From Planctomycetota bacterium (lineage in GTDB: Bacteria > Planctomycetota > Planctomycetia > Pirellulales > UBA1268), in contig JABAAH010000011.1 of NCBI GenBank assembly GCA_014238855.1, positions 1 to 64,000 on the forward strand: a DNA stretch of 64,000 nt. The letters are read 5' to 3'. Positions 36,655 to 45,898 of the stretch are shown in pieces. A program made the translations under genes and the position numbers. Position 1 is the stretch's first letter, and each line of letters starts with the position of its first letter. Under the pieces are notes generated by a model. The model searched no databases and was not told the DNA's origin. It worked only from the letters and a program-made list of their open reading frames with translations.

Positions 36655-37728
36655 CTACCCGAGGGCAGCAACCACGAGATCACCGACCTCGCTTGTACCA
36701 AAACCCATACGCCCTGCAGCCTGGCTCTGCATTTTTGTGCCAGTCACAGATGCAACAGCCTGATCGATACGAGCGCCGGCCTGAGGCTGCCCCGAATGCT
36801 GCAGAAGCATTGCCATGGCATTGATGGCTGCTATCGGGTTGATCTTGTTGAGACCGGTATATTTCGGCGCGCTCCCGCCCATCGGCTCAAACATGCTCAC
36901 CCCACCAGCGTCTGGATTCAAATTACCTCCGGCTGCAACACCCATCCCGCCCTGAAGAATCCCGCCGAGGTCAGTAATGATGTCTCCGAACATATTCGTT
37001 GTCACAATCACATCATACGCCTCAGGGTTCTTCACCATCCACATGCAGCATGCATCAACATGATTGTAGTCAGTTTTGACGTCCGGATACTCCTTGGCAA
37101 CCTCTTGAAACGTTCGCCACCAAAGATCATGGCCGAACGTCAGAACATTTGTTTTCGCAACGAGCGTAAGCGTTTTCTTTGGGCTGTCTCTTCGACGCGT
37201 GTATTCGAAAGCCCAGCGAATACAGCGCTCGCACCCCTTCCGTGTGTACACGGCTTGCTGCACCGCAACCTCGTCTGCCGTACCTTTTTTTAAATACCCA
37301 CCAACACCACAATAAAGGTCTTCCGTGTTCTCTCGAACAACTACAAAGTCGATATCGTCGGGCCCACGCCCGGCAAGCGGAGTTTCAACTCCGGGCAGAA
37401 GTTTCACCGGACGAAGATTGATGTACTGATCCAATTTGAATCGTAACTCGAGCAACAAGCCTTTCTCGAGAACACCTGGCGCAACATCCGGATGACCAAT
37501 TGCCCCCAAGAAAACTGCGTCTTTTGATCGCAGTAAATCGAGGCCACCCTCCGGAATGATTTCTCCAGTCCGCAGATATCGATCACCACCCCAATCAAGC
37601 GATTCGACTGTAAATTCGAATCCTTCGAGGCGTGCAACTGCATCGAGAACCTTAATGGCTTCTGATGTTACTTCCGGTCCAGTTCCATCTCCGGCAATGG
37701 TTGCAATAGAAAGATTAGTAGTTGTCAT
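36655..37728 (-). CDS. Isopropylmalate/tartrate-type beta-decarboxylating dehydrogenase
   Basis: The 357-residue product starts at an ATG with AGGAG seven bases upstream. It belongs to the isocitrate/isopropylmalate dehydrogenase family, which oxidises and decarboxylates 2-hydroxy acids with [15 protein letters not shown] is at the N-terminus, [15 protein letters not shown] lies near residue 121, the metal-binding region reads [12 protein letters not shown] (about 239), and FEPMGGSAP is near residue 270. The RENTE loop resembles homoisocitrate or tartrate dehydrogenase forms as much as canonical LeuB, so 3-isopropylmalate dehydrogenase is likely but not certain. No other leu gene is adjacent. 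Confidence 0.82.
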   Translation of the reverse strand: MTTTNLSIATIAGDGTGPEVTSEAIKVLDAVARLEGFEFTVESLDWGGDRYLRTGEIIPEGGLDLLRSKDAVFLGAIGHPDVAPGVLEKGLLLELRFKLDQYINLRPVKLLPGVETPLAGRGPDDIDFVVVRENTEDLYCGVGGYLKKGTADEVAVQQAVYTRKGCERCIRWAFEYTRRRDSPKKTLTLVAKTNVLTFGHDLWWRTFQEVAKEYPDVKTDYNHVDACCMWMVKNPEAYDVIVTTNMFGDIITDLGGILQGGMGVAAGGNLNPDAGGVSMFEPMGGSAPKYTGLNKINPIAAINAMAMLLQHSGQPQAGARIDQAVASVTGTKMQSQAAGRMGFGTSEVGDLVVAALG

Positions 37729-37814
37729 GAGATTTCTCCTGCGAGGCGTTGAATTAATCAAAACCTACTGACCAGCCAGAGTTCCGCAAGCGTGGAGTAA
37801 ATTTCCTGCGAAAA

Positions 37815-37973
37815 ATGAATCCGTACAACCATGATTCACAATACGACAACGATCGTGAGGAAACTATGGAAACTTGCCCTGACAGCAAAGGAGACCCTGC
37901 CTTTGATCAATCCGCACACTACGCCTACGACACAAGATTCAGCTCAAGCAAGATTCAGCTCAAGGCAGGTTAG
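37815..37973 (+). other. Possible 52-codon small open frame
   Basis: An ATG at 37815 opens a 52-codon frame rich in Asp, Ser and Tyr, with no clear ribosome site. It runs through a perfect tandem 16-bp repeat and ends four bases into the end of the convergent zinc-finger-like gene. There is no family resemblance, so I regard expression as unproven. Confidence 0.15.
37933..37964. repeat. Perfect tandem 16-bp duplication
   Basis: CAAGATTCAGCTCAAG occurs twice head to tail with no mismatch, between the dehydrogenase and the small cysteine-rich gene. It looks like a recent slippage event. Confidence 0.85.
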
Positions 37974-38293
37974 TTGTCACTAAAAGTAAATGACTTATTC
38001 GGCTGAATTCCCAAAGGATTTCGGAGGAACCGTTGTCGACAGGCATCACAAAGGTCAAATCGAAGCGACCGTGTTCCATCGTCAAGAAATGCTGCCAGAT
38101 CCTGCTCTTCAAGCCGTTCCAGAAGATCGTGCATGTCGTCGAGGTGATCATCACCGAGAGTCTCACTGCCAGCAAGACTCTCCTCATCGTTCTGAGAGTC
38201 CACGGCAGGAAAAACATTGATCTTTACAACGTGGCGAATACAAACCGCCGGATCAATTGGCCTCTGACAGAGATCACAAGAATAGTGAAGCAC
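37970..38293 (-). CDS. Small zinc-finger-like protein
   Basis: The product is 107 residues. Two cysteine pairs, CDLC (residues 6-9) and CDAC (about 86-89), flank an acidic helical middle (LDDMHDLLERLEEQDLAAFLDD). The pattern suggests a single zinc ribbon formed by the two ends. The start is GTG at 38293 with GGAGG six bases upstream. No partner is evident. I infer metal binding only; the cellular role is unknown. Confidence 0.7.
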   Translation of the reverse strand: MLHYSCDLCQRPIDPAVCIRHVVKINVFPAVDSQNDEESLAGSETLGDDHLDDMHDLLERLEEQDLAAFLDDGTRSLRFDLCDACRQRFLRNPLGIQPNKSFTFSDN

Positions 38294-38602
38294 ATTTGCC
38301 TCCGGAGTCTGTCGAAATAAATAATAGTATGAATTGCAAATGTCGTCGCGAGCATTTCATGCGTTCGGGCTTTCCCGTTCTTACGCGGCATCAACCTCTC
38401 TATGAAGTGTGACGGTATCCAGCAGGAAAGGCAAGTCTTAATCCATTCCTCATTTTGTCCAACAGAATCAACGAATTCTGAACCCAGTTGAGTGATGCTG
38501 GAAAATACTAATTTGGCAGCAGTTTCAGCAAGCTAGTACACTAATGTACGGTTGTTCTGTACAGTACGTGAAGTGACCGTAGTACCAAACAAGGGCACGA
38601 GG
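38294..38602. promoter_or_regulatory. Intergenic region with candidate promoter and GTAC motifs
   Basis: TTGGCA (38513-38518) and TACACT (38537-38542), 18 bases apart, form a reasonable sigma-70-type promoter for the HNH gene. Several GTAC motifs follow, including the palindrome CTGTACAG. No gene was seen in the rest of the gap. Confidence 0.4.
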
Positions 38603-39256
38603 ATGAGCATTACGGCAACTTTTTCATCCCAAAGACATACAACACTAGGCATGAGCGTTCTCGTGCTAAATCGCTCATTCGTTGCTGTTCATGTCACCAA
38701 TGTCCGAAGGGCCCTTGCTCTCCTTTTTCGTGATGTTGCCGAAGTAGTGCATATTGAACAGGGTCATTTCTCAGCCCACTCCATTGATTCCTGGAGGGAA
38801 CTGTCTGCTCTCGAAACACTCGACCGAACCCCGGATCAAGATTGGATCAGGGGCGTTGGTTATGATTTGCAAGCTCCGCGAGTCATTCGACTCCCTAGCT
38901 GCAATCAATTACCGCGTGAAAACATGCGATTCAACCGGAAGAATGTGTTTGCCAGAGATGCAAATCGCTGCCAATACTGCAACCGAAATCAACTAACAAG
39001 TGAACTTTCTCTGGATCACGTGATTCCCAAGAGTAAAGGTGGACCGACTACGTGGGACAACATTGTTTGTGCCTGTGTAGCCTGTAACGTTCGAAAGGGC
39101 GGCAGAACGCCTCGCGAAGCAGGCATGGTGCTTACTCGGAAGCCACGAAAGCCCCGGTACAGCCCTCTTGTCACCATGAAATTACACAATCCAAAATATG
39201 CAAGCTGGAGAAGTTTTGTTGACAAGGCGTATTGGCTTGCCGATCTACAACAATAA
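38603..39256 (+). CDS. HNH endonuclease family protein
   Basis: This 217-residue protein has a C-terminal HNH fold: zinc cysteines CQYC (about residue 125) and CVAC (about 163), with the catalytic segment LDHVIPKSKGG between them and the asparagine in WDNIVCA. The N-terminal half (SVLVLNRSFVAVHVTNVRRAL) is the region found in small stand-alone HNH proteins across many bacteria. The start at 38603 follows GAGG closely; ATG at 38651 is an alternative. It is not adjacent to methylase or phage genes, so a repair-associated or unknown role is as likely as restriction. Confidence 0.87.
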   Translation: MSITATFSSQRHTTLGMSVLVLNRSFVAVHVTNVRRALALLFRDVAEVVHIEQGHFSAHSIDSWRELSALETLDRTPDQDWIRGVGYDLQAPRVIRLPSCNQLPRENMRFNRKNVFARDANRCQYCNRNQLTSELSLDHVIPKSKGGPTTWDNIVCACVACNVRKGGRTPREAGMVLTRKPRKPRYSPLVTMKLHNPKYASWRSFVDKAYWLADLQQ

Positions 39257-39257
39257 A

Positions 39258-39291
39258 TGAGGTCTCACGTTTCAAGAAACATGAGACCTCA
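39258..39291. terminator. Strong hairpin between convergent genes
   Basis: Arms TGAGGTCTCA and TGAGACCTCA are perfectly complementary and enclose a further GTTTC/GAAAC stem with a two-base loop. The structure ends two bases after the HNH stop and 51 bases after the ferredoxin stop on the other strand. On the minus strand it is followed by TTTATT. It probably terminates both transcripts. Confidence 0.7.
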
Positions 39292-39341
39292 AAGAGTCAA
39301 TCTCTCGTATCCGCTTCAGTCGGCATCTGCCGACATTTGGC

Positions 39342-39614
39342 TCAACAAAGCGGATCTTTTTTTTCTGTAATAACCGGAAGTTGCGGTGACATTTCTGCAT
39401 TCAACTCCGTAAAAGGCTTCCATTCCTCTGGCAAATTATCCTCGTGAAACACAGCTTCCACAGGACACTCTGGAACGCACGCCTCACAGTCAATGCATTC
39501 GTCTGGATGAATGTAGACCATCTGGTCGCCTTCATAGAAACACTCAACCGGACAGACTACAACGCAGTCTGTGTATTTGCAGGCGAAGCAGGGCTCAGCG
39601 ACGACATGCGTCAT
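39342..39614 (-). CDS. fdxA: 7Fe ferredoxin
   Basis: This 90-residue ferredoxin closely follows the Azotobacter FdI pattern. [17 protein letters not shown] (residues 9-25) and [12 protein letters not shown] (40-51) supply ligands for one 3Fe-4S and one 4Fe-4S cluster. The extra cysteine in CFAC and the phrase [18 protein letters not shown] are typical. AAGGAG lies nine bases before the ATG. It is a cytoplasmic electron carrier; the partner reductase is not evident from neighbours. Confidence 0.94.
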   Translation of the reverse strand: MTHVVAEPCFACKYTDCVVVCPVECFYEGDQMVYIHPDECIDCEACVPECPVEAVFHEDNLPEEWKPFTELNAEMSPQLPVITEKKDPLC

Positions 39615-39931
39615 ATTAGGCTAACTCCTTATCAAAAGAACCAAAACCAAAACCAATGTGCGAAAACAAACTTCGGCACCACAAACGAGACATGAAGTCA
39701 AACTTCGCCGAATAGGTAAAGCTTAGCGATACCAACAAACATCTCACTAGCGGCATCGTAGGCAGCCTCAAGCCACCTGTCAACGAATTCTCCATCGGTT
39801 AGACCCGTTTCAGAACTTCAATGAGAGTCCCGCTGGACGGAAAATTACTCTCTTCGGCACTTCCAACTTGGTTGCCGGTAGAAACAAGGGGTATAGTTCA
39901 TAAACTGTTAAATATCTGCGGAGATACCGGT
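39615..39931. other. Gap upstream of ferredoxin and sigma factor genes
   Basis: There is no gene apart from a possible longer start of the sigma factor at 39821. An A/C-rich tract with ACCAAA repeated three times lies at about 39640-39656, just upstream of the ferredoxin ribosome site. Promoters for both divergent genes are expected here. Confidence 0.4.
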
Positions 39932-40573
39932 GTGACCGAGAGTACGACGAATCTGGGCAGTGAGAACCAATCTCACTGTTCGGCAATTGATCAAGCACTC
40001 GTCAAAGCATGCCTCTCAGGCGATGCTCAAGCTTGGAATATCTTCATCCAAAGGTTTGGGCGTCTTATCCAGGCAGTCGTGACAAAGACTGCACAGAGAC
40101 GTGGCTGGGCCATCACAACCGATGACCGTGATGAACTCACTGCTGAGGTGTTTGCTCAACTGATCTTACGTAACATGGCTTCTCTCAGACTATTTGCTGG
40201 CCGTTCAACGCTTCCAACGTACCTCACGGTCATTGCACGGCGGGTGACGGTTCATGCCGTGCTCAGCCAAAGTAGCCGCCCGAAAACTCTTTCTCAGAGC
40301 AGTTCTTTTCCCGATCAGCCAGATCGTGCAACCACTCCTCAGAAGCAAGTATCTCAACGAGACGAAGTTGAGCATTATCTGAAACATCTCTCAACGGAAG
40401 ACCGAGTTCTTCTTCGCATGCATGACCTTGAGGGGCATAGTTACAGTGAAATTTCCAGGGCAACTGGTATTCCTGTCAACTCAATTGGTCCTCGTTTATC
40501 GAAGGCTCGCAAGTCAATTCGAGAGAACGAAAATATCACGGATGCTAGCAACAACCCACCTGCCGCATCTTGA
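39932..40573 (+). CDS. ECF-type RNA polymerase sigma factor
   Basis: The 213-residue product has region 2 at about residues 20-100 (AWNIFIQRFGRLIQAVV, RDELTAEVFAQLIL, TLPTYLTVIARRVTVHAV) and region 4 at about 145-200 (YLKHLSTEDRVLLRMHDLEG, SYSEISRATGIPVNSIGPRL). A GTG at 39932 with GGAG eight bases before it is favoured over an ATG at 39821 with no site. No anti-sigma factor lies beside it; its end is six bases from the convergent lipoprotein gene. Confidence 0.82.
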   Translation: MTESTTNLGSENQSHCSAIDQALVKACLSGDAQAWNIFIQRFGRLIQAVVTKTAQRRGWAITTDDRDELTAEVFAQLILRNMASLRLFAGRSTLPTYLTVIARRVTVHAVLSQSSRPKTLSQSSSFPDQPDRATTPQKQVSQRDEVEHYLKHLSTEDRVLLRMHDLEGHSYSEISRATGIPVNSIGPRLSKARKSIRENENITDASNNPPAAS

Positions 40574-40579
40574 TACGGC

Positions 40580-41497
40580 TCATTGACCAATCGGGGCAGC
40601 AGCAGGGGTAATGACCACCGTCGGGTCAGCCAAGTCAACTGGCTGATAGCCATCATACGTGGGCATTTGCCAGAGTTGCCCTGGGTCAGCAGCTGGGACA
40701 TTCGTTACTAAACTTGTTACCTCAAGAGTAAACTCAACACCGGATCCAGGCCATGACACATCAATGAGCCTCGGCAAGGCTGCACCCGACCCTGGGTCCA
40801 TGCGATGTCGAGACGCACGCACGCTTGCTAAACGTTTTCCAGCGGACGTAAACAAGTGCTGCTCTTCAACAAGGCCGGTCATTGGGTGGAGGACTACTGA
40901 ACGAACAAGCGGACCATCCGGCGAATCGATTGTGCTACGTATTTCGAGGCGGCCGTCGGCAGCAACAAATGGTCCTTCATGCCGATCCTGCGGACTGAAG
41001 CGAACTAATCCCAACAGCTCCGGCATCCAGTCTGCTCGAATTGGCACCACCTGACGAGCGGAAGATTGTTCATACTGATCATGCTGACAGAACAACATGA
41101 TCGGGGGCTCGTGTCGTCGTATCCAAAGCCAAAACAGGTCATCGTTACTGCCAATATCAAGTTCATTCCCAGTAAGCGATGTTTGCGCACGCAAGCGAAA
41201 TCGTCGAGGAGGTTCACAAGCAACCTGCGCGGAAAGCCTCGGTACGCCCGGCACTGAGAGTACGGCCTGGGACGCACTGTAACTTCGTACCCGTGATGTG
41301 TTGTCCTCAATAGCAGCGATGATTTGCTCACGAGTTGGTTGAGCTGGAAGCGTCCGCGGTAAAGGCATAACCCCAACCTGATAACCACGGATGACATTGG
41401 GACAACTAGCACCACTACCAGCAACAAGAACAACAACCGTTACGAAAAGCACTAATGGCAAAGATGCATGTGACGTCGATTTATCAATGAAAGTCAT
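40580..41497 (-). CDS. LolA-like outer-membrane lipoprotein-sorting candidate
   Basis: This 305-residue protein has an N-terminal hydrophobic segment ending in the lipobox-like AGSGASC. The body resembles the LolA/LolB-type half-barrel: an N-terminal helix EQIIAAIEDNTSRVRSYSA, then strands LSAQVACEPPRRFRLRAQ and DLFWLWIRR. It overlaps the upstream 168-residue gene by four bases (ATGA). Lipoprotein or lipid carrier function is an inference from fold-like pattern only. The C-terminus is Pro/Ala-rich. Confidence 0.6.
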   Translation of the reverse strand: MTFIDKSTSHASLPLVLFVTVVVLVAGSGASCPNVIRGYQVGVMPLPRTLPAQPTREQIIAAIEDNTSRVRSYSASQAVLSVPGVPRLSAQVACEPPRRFRLRAQTSLTGNELDIGSNDDLFWLWIRRHEPPIMLFCQHDQYEQSSARQVVPIRADWMPELLGLVRFSPQDRHEGPFVAADGRLEIRSTIDSPDGPLVRSVVLHPMTGLVEEQHLFTSAGKRLASVRASRHRMDPGSGAALPRLIDVSWPGSGVEFTLEVTSLVTNVPAADPGQLWQMPTYDGYQPVDLADPTVVITPAAAPIGQ

Positions 41498-42000
41498 GCC
41501 TCACCTCCAGACCACAAGAGCGAGGCTAAGCGATCCTCTAAGACCGCATGCTCTTCGGCTTCAGGCAAGGCAGCCACGACCTGATATTCACAATCCCGAC
41601 GTCGGCAGGCGAGTAATACAACCTCTCCGGTATGACAACCGGCATCTCCTTCTCCCTCACTTCGGCTTTCAGCAAACCGAAGTACTTTTCGTCGAAGCAA
41701 CTGCAGTGCTAACAGATAGCGTAGAGAGGCTTCCTCGGGCTGATCTGCGAGTGACTCAAGGGTGTCGAGGAGCACATCTACGGGGGCAAGGGAGGCCCCT
41801 TTATCAATCTGCTCCGGAACAACACTTCTCCACCATGCGAGCGTTCCATCAGGAGGAGATGCCCAGGCCTCATGTGACCAGTCACGTCGTACAAGATTGC
41901 CTTCCTCACGAACAAGCGCAGAAAAAATGACGTCGCCAGCCTTGAATTCAGAACCGGTTTGGTTACAGGTGGGTGATGGTCGCTGAATCTTGAGGTCCAT
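41494..42000 (-). CDS. Small cytoplasmic protein of unknown function
   Basis: This 168-residue protein has the N-terminal motif PTCNQTGSEFKAGDVIFSALV, with a single cysteine and a second CHTGEVVLLACRRRDC cluster near residue 120, so four cysteines could bind a metal. The GGAAA site precedes the ATG at 42000. It is coupled by ATGA to the lipoprotein gene downstream. I do not recognise a named family, although this N-terminal pattern resembles small conserved planctomycete proteins. Confidence 0.65.
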   Translation of the reverse strand: MDLKIQRPSPTCNQTGSEFKAGDVIFSALVREEGNLVRRDWSHEAWASPPDGTLAWWRSVVPEQIDKGASLAPVDVLLDTLESLADQPEEASLRYLLALQLLRRKVLRFAESRSEGEGDAGCHTGEVVLLACRRRDCEYQVVAALPEAEEHAVLEDRLASLLWSGGEA

Positions 42001-42143
42001 AGATATTTTCCGTGTACAGATTCGGCTTTTTCTCGAATGTCGCCACAGGCTTCAATGAACTCTACCTCTAGAGAACACCTTCTTTTCGAACAAGGTGAGT
42101 CACCAAAAACGGTCTCGTTGCGGCAAACTACGAGAGATAGGCG

Positions 42144-43001
42144 CTAGTGGCTTGCGAGAATCTCGACTAATTCGAGGAGCCCACCTGATTCATGTCCACC
42201 AATAACGTGATCTGCTACTCCCTGCACCTCGTGGCGTGCATTGCCCATCGCAACACCGAGACCCGCCCCAATAATCATTGGAAGGTCATTTCTATCGTCA
42301 CCCACTGCGCAGATAGAATTCGCAGAAATCCCCCATGATTTGGCAAGTTGCAAGACACTCGACCATTTATCAATGCCAGCCGGTGCTATCTCACAAAGCC
42401 AATCAGAATATCGAGGACTGCGTATTGTGTGCACCGACAACACGTTCGAGAAACGTGCATTGAGTGCAGACTCTAGGTGCTCCATCTCAACAGCAGAACC
42501 CATGACAAAACCTGAGAATATTTCCTCCGGAAGAGATTCACAAAGTGTTGGTGTGACGCGAGCTAACGGTTTGTTCCGTCGAAGGTATTCACCAAAACCA
42601 GTCGTAGTGCCATCTTCATTACATGCGACAAGAGTCCGGCAGTAAAAGTCAAAACCTTCCTTGAAACTGTCTGCGTAGAGAACTGGCTCATGGCCAAGCC
42701 CGATGACACAATCGAGGACTTGTGAGAGCAGTTCTTCCTCGAAACAGGACCGGAAAAGAGTCTCGTGATTTGAAGGTAACTTCACGAGTGCTCCTGAGGC
42801 AGTTACAAGCGGCCCGCGGAGATCCAATTCTGTCGCAACAGGGAGGGCATCTCGGTATCGCCGGCCAGTCGCTAGAATGACACGAATGCCAGCAGACTGA
42901 GACTCATGCACCAATTTCCTAGCAGAGTCTGTCACTTCGTGTCGACTATCTGTGACGGTACCATCAATGTCTAACACAAGAAGTTTTATTGACTGAGGCA
43001 C
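42144..43001 (-). CDS. HAD-superfamily phosphatase, Cof type
   Basis: The 285-residue enzyme begins with GTG and shows all HAD motifs: LVLDIDGT (residues 8-15, nucleophile and acid aspartates), ILATGRRY near residue 40, the lysine region KWSS, and the metal site AVGDDRNDLPMI near residue 236. The large cap domain of about 110 residues places it in the Cof/IIB subgroup, which dephosphorylates sugar phosphates or related metabolites. The substrate cannot be read from the sequence. Confidence 0.9.
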   Translation of the reverse strand: MPQSIKLLVLDIDGTVTDSRHEVTDSARKLVHESQSAGIRVILATGRRYRDALPVATELDLRGPLVTASGALVKLPSNHETLFRSCFEEELLSQVLDCVIGLGHEPVLYADSFKEGFDFYCRTLVACNEDGTTTGFGEYLRRNKPLARVTPTLCESLPEEIFSGFVMGSAVEMEHLESALNARFSNVLSVHTIRSPRYSDWLCEIAPAGIDKWSSVLQLAKSWGISANSICAVGDDRNDLPMIIGAGLGVAMGNARHEVQGVADHVIGGHESGGLLELVEILASH

Positions 43002-43084
43002 GCTGTTTGCCCTTAAAGAAAACTGCTAAAAAGAAATATGGTGAGTGAACCAGATGCTCCAAATATCATATCGATGGACCAGGC

Positions 43085-43429
43085 ATGACAACCGACAATT
43101 CAGATATTCCTTTCACGCCAATATCCTCTGCTGGAGAAATACCGGCTGGAGAAGGCCGCACTTTTGAGGTTGCCGGGCGACTCGTCGCCATTTTTTTCGA
43201 TGGTGAATCGTACCATGCGATGGACGATCTCTGTCCGCATATGGGTGCGTCATTAGGCTCTGGCCCTTTTGTTGATGGCATTGTCACATGCCCCTGGCAC
43301 GCCTGGCGATTTCAAACATGTGACGGATCCTGGTGCGATAACCCAGCACTCAAGGTCGACATTTTCCCAGTCAGAGTCGCCGATAACATGGTCGAGGTGC
43401 AGGTGCCAGAAAGCACGCCAAAGGAATAA
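43085..43429 (+). CDS. Rieske-type ferredoxin
   Basis: This 114-residue soluble protein carries the Rieske 2Fe-2S motifs CPHMGA (about residue 49) and CPWHAW (about 68). The small size and lack of a membrane helix fit the NirD/dioxygenase-ferredoxin group, which passes electrons to oxygenases or reductases. No oxygenase or nitrite reductase gene is adjacent, so the partner is unknown. It stands between a HAD phosphatase and a short tandem-repeat array. Confidence 0.9.
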   Translation: MTTDNSDIPFTPISSAGEIPAGEGRTFEVAGRLVAIFFDGESYHAMDDLCPHMGASLGSGPFVDGIVTCPWHAWRFQTCDGSWCDNPALKVDIFPVRVADNMVEVQVPESTPKE

Positions 43430-43477
43430 ATCCATATATCCATTGGCTTCTATGAGTTCTAAGACCGAATAGTTCGA

Positions 43478-43524
43478 AGATCGAATAGATAGATCGAATA
43501 GATAGCTCGAATAGATAGATCGAA
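43478..43524. repeat. 13-bp tandem repeat array
   Basis: About 3.6 copies of AGATCGAATAGAT lie head to tail (43478-43490, 43491-43503, 43504-43516, then a partial copy); the third copy has one change (AGCTCG). It lies between the ends of two convergent genes and has no coding role. Confidence 0.85.
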
Positions 43525-43545
43525 ATATTCGGCGGCATTCAAGGC

Positions 43546-44247
43546 TTAGTCAAGAGTCACCGAATCTCCAGGCGCAATGACATGCGGAGAAGCGATGCCT
43601 TCCGCACGAACACGTGAGGCCCACACCTCCACGTCTTGTTCAATTGGGGGCCATGTACCGTAATGACACGGCAAAACCGAATGTGGCTTCAGAAGACGAA
43701 TTGCTTCAAGCGAGTCATCGGGGCCCATCGTAAATACATCGCCGATTGGAAGAACAGCCAAGTCGAGTCGCTTCCCTTTAGAATCTGCCTTACCAATGCG
43801 TTCCATATCGGAAAAGAGACACGTATCGCCAGACAGAAATATTCGCTTCCCCCCTACCTCAAGAAGCCAACTTGCTGGCGATCCAGCATACGTGCCATCG
43901 GGGAGACTTGACGAGTGGTGCGCCATTTCCATCTTGGCAGCACCACCAGGCACATTTGTCGTGCCTCCAAGATTCATACCAACCGCACCTTCGACGCCTT
44001 GTTTGCTCAGCCACTCGGCTATTTCGAAGGCACAAAAAACTGGGCATTTCAACCTTTTCGCAATTGCCACCACATCAGCAGTATGATCAAAGTGGCCGTG
44101 AGTGAGCAGAATAGCATCACAATCAATTTCAGATGCTTTGAGGGATGACGTCGGGCATTCATCCAGAAATGGATCGACGAGAAGAACTCCTGCGCCGGTG
44201 TCCACAAGAAACGTAGCGTGTCCTGTCCATGTAATCGTAACGGCCAT
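43546..44247 (-). CDS. Metallo-beta-lactamase-fold hydrolase (UPF0173 type)
   Basis: This 233-residue protein has the metal-binding LLTHGHFDHT motif near residue 49 and the N-terminal TWTGHATFLVDTGAGVLLVDPF. Later strands contain FLSGDTCLFSDM and VLPCHYGTWPP, which supply further histidine and aspartate ligands. The family is annotated as a metal-dependent hydrolase, related to UlaG, with no firmly known substrate. GGAG precedes the ATG at good spacing. Confidence 0.88.
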   Translation of the reverse strand: MAVTITWTGHATFLVDTGAGVLLVDPFLDECPTSSLKASEIDCDAILLTHGHFDHTADVVAIAKRLKCPVFCAFEIAEWLSKQGVEGAVGMNLGGTTNVPGGAAKMEMAHHSSSLPDGTYAGSPASWLLEVGGKRIFLSGDTCLFSDMERIGKADSKGKRLDLAVLPIGDVFTMGPDDSLEAIRLLKPHSVLPCHYGTWPPIEQDVEVWASRVRAEGIASPHVIAPGDSVTLD

Positions 44248-44305
44248 TCATTTCTCCACTCGGACGAGTTTTAGGATATCAGCACAAGCAGCAACAGACC
44301 CCCTG

Positions 44306-45754
44306 TCACTCATTCGGTCGAAGTCTTTTCATCATGAATTTTTTATATGCCTCCACACCCGGCTGGCCATAGGGGTTCGTTCCAACAAGCCTGCCTTCGA
44401 CCACTGTAGCAAGCATAAGCAGCTGCAGAAGCTGACCAACGATGAATTCATCGATTTGAGGCAAATGAATAGTCGCCGTTGGGCGTTTTGCTGAGGCATA
44501 CGCTTCGTTCGTGCCATCTGTCGCAGCTGCAAGCATGGTCGGCCATGTCGTGCCAACAAGGTCATCAAGTTGATCTTCATTGCCAGACGACCCGCTCAGC
44601 GCAGGCAGGCCGATATGATCACGTCTGGACTCCCCAACACATAGATTTGTGATGATCTTGTCTCGGCGTCCATCTTGATGCTGCTGCCCTCGTGAATGCA
44701 GGTCACGAGTGTTCACCGCAGTCACCGGCGTAGCACCCTTTTCATCTTTCCCAAGGCTTTCAGAGAGCAACTGGTCATACCAAAGACCGACCGACTCAAG
44801 CTGATTACTCCAGCTTGAAAGAACCCGAATGGTTGCTCCCATTTTCTTTTCTGCCAAATGGGAAACTGCCACATACTGCAAAACGGGATTTTCAGAAACC
44901 GGTGACTCGCGGAAGCGTTGTGTCATTGCTGCAGCGCCTTCGAGCAGGCGAACAATATCGACGCCAACGATTGAAGCAGGCAGAAGACCAACCGCAGTGA
45001 ACACGGAGAACCGTCCGCCAACACCATTGGGAATCCCAAAAACATCTGGGCATCCGATTGTTTTTGCCAAGCTCGCAAGTTTTCCACTCGCTCCTGTAAC
45101 TGGAATAACTCGCTTCGCCAGTTGCTTCGCATCACCACCAACTGACGCATGAAGCGCACTGAGAAAAAGTCGTGTCGCCGCGGCAGTCTCAAGCGTACCG
45201 CCACTTTTGCTTACTACCAGCATTGCCCATTGAGCAAGGAGATCGTCTCGATCGACTCCGTGAGGATGCGATTGCAGCACATCGAGAAGGCCCTGCGCAG
45301 AATCGTTATCGATATTGAAACCTTCGAATGACAGGCGTGGCCGTCCACCTCGTTCGGCTCGAGAGAGTTCATTGTGGAATGGATGACAGCACGACTCGAA
45401 GAGCGCGCGAGTGCCCATGTACGATCCGCCGATACCGAGCACGACGACACGATCTACTGCTTCTCGCAAACGTCGAGCTGTCTGAAGTATCGAAAACAGT
45501 TCACTTTCCGGACGGTTCGTTCCATAATCGGCGAGGAGACGTTCCGGCAAATCGATAAACGCTGGGTCAAGTGGCTCTGCTCCAGCACTCTCTGTCTTCC
45601 ATCGCTCAAGATCCTGGAGGCTTGCTTCCCTCGCGTCGACAAGCGAGCCATCAAGTGCATCCAACTCCGACTGTTGGATGCCACCCGTAGCCAGCACGGC
45701 ACTGGCATCATAAGAAATTGGATCATTGGCGGGTTTGGATCGCGCGGCGCTCAT
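44306..45754 (-). CDS. pgi: Glucose-6-phosphate isomerase
   Basis: The 482-residue enzyme interconverts glucose-6-phosphate and fructose-6-phosphate. Sugar-phosphate-binding SIS motifs read VVLGIGGSYMGTRALFE (about residue 97) and VVSKSGGTLETAAATRLF (about 176), and GGRFSVFTAVGLLPASIVG lies near residue 248. The sequence fits the bacterial PGI type rather than the shorter archaeal cupin type. It lies 58 bases upstream of the UPF0173 gene on the same strand. The C-terminal region is a little shorter than in the long forms. Confidence 0.9.
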   Translation of the reverse strand: MSAARSKPANDPISYDASAVLATGGIQQSELDALDGSLVDAREASLQDLERWKTESAGAEPLDPAFIDLPERLLADYGTNRPESELFSILQTARRLREAVDRVVVLGIGGSYMGTRALFESCCHPFHNELSRAERGGRPRLSFEGFNIDNDSAQGLLDVLQSHPHGVDRDDLLAQWAMLVVSKSGGTLETAAATRLFLSALHASVGGDAKQLAKRVIPVTGASGKLASLAKTIGCPDVFGIPNGVGGRFSVFTAVGLLPASIVGVDIVRLLEGAAAMTQRFRESPVSENPVLQYVAVSHLAEKKMGATIRVLSSWSNQLESVGLWYDQLLSESLGKDEKGATPVTAVNTRDLHSRGQQHQDGRRDKIITNLCVGESRRDHIGLPALSGSSGNEDQLDDLVGTTWPTMLAAATDGTNEAYASAKRPTATIHLPQIDEFIVGQLLQLLMLATVVEGRLVGTNPYGQPGVEAYKKFMMKRLRPNE

Positions 45755-45898
45755 ATTCAGTGGTGCTCTTTAAGGACAAAATGCTAGACACAAAAACTCT
45801 GATACTCAACTCATCCGAATGCTAGGCTTCTGATGCTAGGCTTGCATTGAACATGCACCACACATCATTGAGACCGCGAAACCTTAACGGAGAACAGG

